Shown piece after piece: positions 23,101-26,100 of a DNA stretch of 27,518 bases. Under the pieces are notes generated by a model. That model was not told the DNA's origin. It saw only the letters and a program-made list of their open reading frames with translations, and searched no databases. The stretch spans positions 474,644 to 502,161 of the forward strand of contig NW_019775636.1 in assembly GCF_001039355.2 (NCBI RefSeq), written 5' to 3'. Source of the stretch: Lingula anatina (Eukaryota; Brachiopoda; Lingulata; Lingulida; Lingulidae). The first letter of the stretch is position 1, and every line of letters starts with the position of its first letter. The position numbers were made by a program, and so were the translations under genes.

Positions 23101-26100
23101 CAAACATTTGCTACTTTTAAGTATATATATTAAGGTATATCCGAGGAGAAAATCTTTAGTAGTCTTTTTAAGAAGAGACAGGTTTCATTCAATCATAAGA
23201 GATCATACTCATGCATTTTCTTCACACAGGAAAGAGTTGGCAAGATGAAGCAGAATGAGGCTAAGTTGGAGGAGGACAAGAAGCAGCTGCGTATGGCTCT
23301 GGATGACTCTGAACAGCGCTGCACCAAGACGGAGCTGGCCAAGCGCTCCATGGAGGGTGACCTTCAGAGACTGAAGCTTGCCATGAATGACAAGGAGACA
23401 GAGAATCAGGTATGTCAGATTAGACATGAATGACAAGGAGACAGAGAATCAGGTATGTCAGCTTAGACATGAATGACAAGGAAACAGAGAATCAGGTATG
23501 TCAGCTTAGACATGAATGACAAGGAAACAGAGAATCAGGTATGTCAGCTTAGACATGAATGACAAGGAGACAGAGAACCAGGTACGTCAGCTTAGACATG
23601 AATGACAAGGAGACAGAACCAGGTACGTCAGCTTAGACATGAATGACAAGGAGACAGAACCAGGTACGTCAGATTAGACATGAATGACAAGGAGACAGAG
23701 AATCAGGTATGCCAGATTAGACAGGATAAACATGAACTGGAAGTGGACTTGACTTTTGTCATCAGATTGAACAAGTTTAGATGGGACTGATATAGACTGG
23801 AAGTGGACTTAACTTTTATCATGAGATTGAAATGGTTGCAGAGAGACAATGGGTTGTCTTGTGGTGCCAGTAAACCCCCCTTTTTTTTAGTCCAAAATTG
23901 CCCTAGTCTAAACATGGGTCAGACCAGTGCAACACTAATAATAGCCCATTCCTCTTTGCTAGTAAAAATAAAGATATGTGTGTTTTTGATGTCAACAAAA
24001 CAGAGAAAAAGGAGGTAATTTAAGATAACTATTGCAGAGTATCATTCACTCAATTTATTGTGAATGTATTGCTCTTCATTATATCCAGGTGGGTTGTTCA
24101 CAGATATATGAAATTTATGTATTATCCCAGTGTTCATCAGAAGTGTCAGCCCCATGTAGAGATAATTCATTTCATCAACAGGGAGCTCCACGTTAATCCC
24201 TTAATGACCCATTTCAAAGCCTGTTTAACTTAATTGATTTCTGCAGTGACAGGTGTAATTGGTTGTTAGGTGAAATATTTATGACCCCCTTCTGAAAGGA
24301 TCCATATGCTTATTGTGGATTTTCAGACTAAAATTGGGGCATTCTAAAGTACCTGCGTAACTTTGTAGACAGATGTATTGGGTTACGTGTGGGCAGACCT
24401 GACATTGTTGCTTTAGTCTTTATCATTGCACTGCTTTAATAGTGGCTTTGTTATTGCTGCCAGTTCATTTCAATGTCAAGGATTCTGTTTAAGTCATAAG
24501 TTAGTTAGAATGGCAGACATGAAGATGTTCCATGGAAAGAGTGGAGGTGGTTCATATCTGCTGGTTACAACAGGAGTGGCTAGGATAGAAAATGTTTTGG
24601 TCAGTTCAAAACATGATTCTTTATCATTGGTCTGTCCAGGGAAAAATTATTCTCAAGTTGAAGTAGAAAAAATTATTATTCGGATATACTATATAATGTT
24701 TCCTGTATTTTTATGAAAGGTTAACTAAATTTTTCCTAATATCTGACTTTATTTTTTAAATTTGCTATAAATGACAATTGAAGTTTAATGCATACTAATT
24801 TGTCAAGAAAGTCTTAAGCCTAGTTTTTGTACAGCGTAGTTAAATATTATAGTTTTACATTGCTGCTTAGCAGTCAAAAATAAGGCTTATTTGTTTAATA
24901 CTGTATCTCCACAGCACTCTGTTTGTGTATTTTGTAGGTCCTCCAGGAGCGTATAGATAACCTGACCCGTCAGATGCAGGACCTGGACAGCAAGTGTCAG
25001 TCTCTACAACTGACCATTGACCGCCTCAGTAACGCCCTGTCCAAGACTGAGGAGGAAGAGAGTGTCCAGAAAGATAAGGTAGGGGAATATGCATAAGATA
25101 GGTAGATATATGATAAGTAGAAATATAAAAGAAAGTGTAAAGAAAGATATAAAATGAGGACATTTTCAAGGATATCAAATGAATATAAATATGTAAATAT
25201 TATGAAAATTTTTTTAAAAAAGATGTTATAATGATAAAGTAAGGTGAGTGCATGATTAAAACTAAATAAATTTGTGCTTCAGTCAAGAATTTTGTATTTA
25301 TCAATCAGTGTTACATTTAAAGAATATTAAGTCTAATATTAGTTATTGCTCTGCTTAGTGAGTCTTTTGATCTTACAAATTTTTTTTCAGGTACAAGTTC
25401 TGAACATGTCCCTGTCGGAGCAGTCTGCCACCATTGCTGACCTGCAGGAACGTGTGCAGCAGCTACAACGTGCTCTCACCAGCAGTGAGCATGACAGACG
25501 CGTGCTACAGGAACGACTGGATACCACAAGGTAGGAGCCAGTGACTTCAGTCAAATATTTCAAGGAAAAAATCGGAAAATAGCACTGTTGTGTTTTAGAT
25601 ATCAGCTAAACTTAGTAAATATTAATGAAAGTTTGCAGGGTGAATAATTAATGATGCAAGTCATATCCAAGACTATGCCCAGTTTTACACCATTGTAGAT
25701 GTCTTTCCACTTCATTTAAATCAAAACACCTGTAGATGTCACTGTTTTCAAGATGATCTCAATTCATGTTTTCAGGCAAGCCCAGAATGAGGCTAAGAAA
25801 CAGAACCACAGCCTGATGGAGCGTGTGCAGGCAATCCAGAATGAGCTCTCAGACAGCGAAGTGCGCAGAAACGAACTGGAGGGGCAAGTCAGGCAGGCAC
25901 ATGGGGTAAGATACAAAACAGACAGTCAAGTATTCTAGACATACTAAATTTATGTGGTCTGTCACCGTCTTTTGTTCTAACTACTTTCAAATGAAATATT
26001 TTACATTACAAGCCATCTTGTTGAGCAATTTATTATTATTAATCAAGCTACATTTATCTTACTTTCTTCATAATGAAGGAAAAAATGATTACAGCAGTGA

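Noticed and set aside
24426-24716. 96-codon open frame in intron 25
   Set aside because: No family resemblance, not heptad-rich, and the rootletin frame is already continuous from exon 25 to 26.
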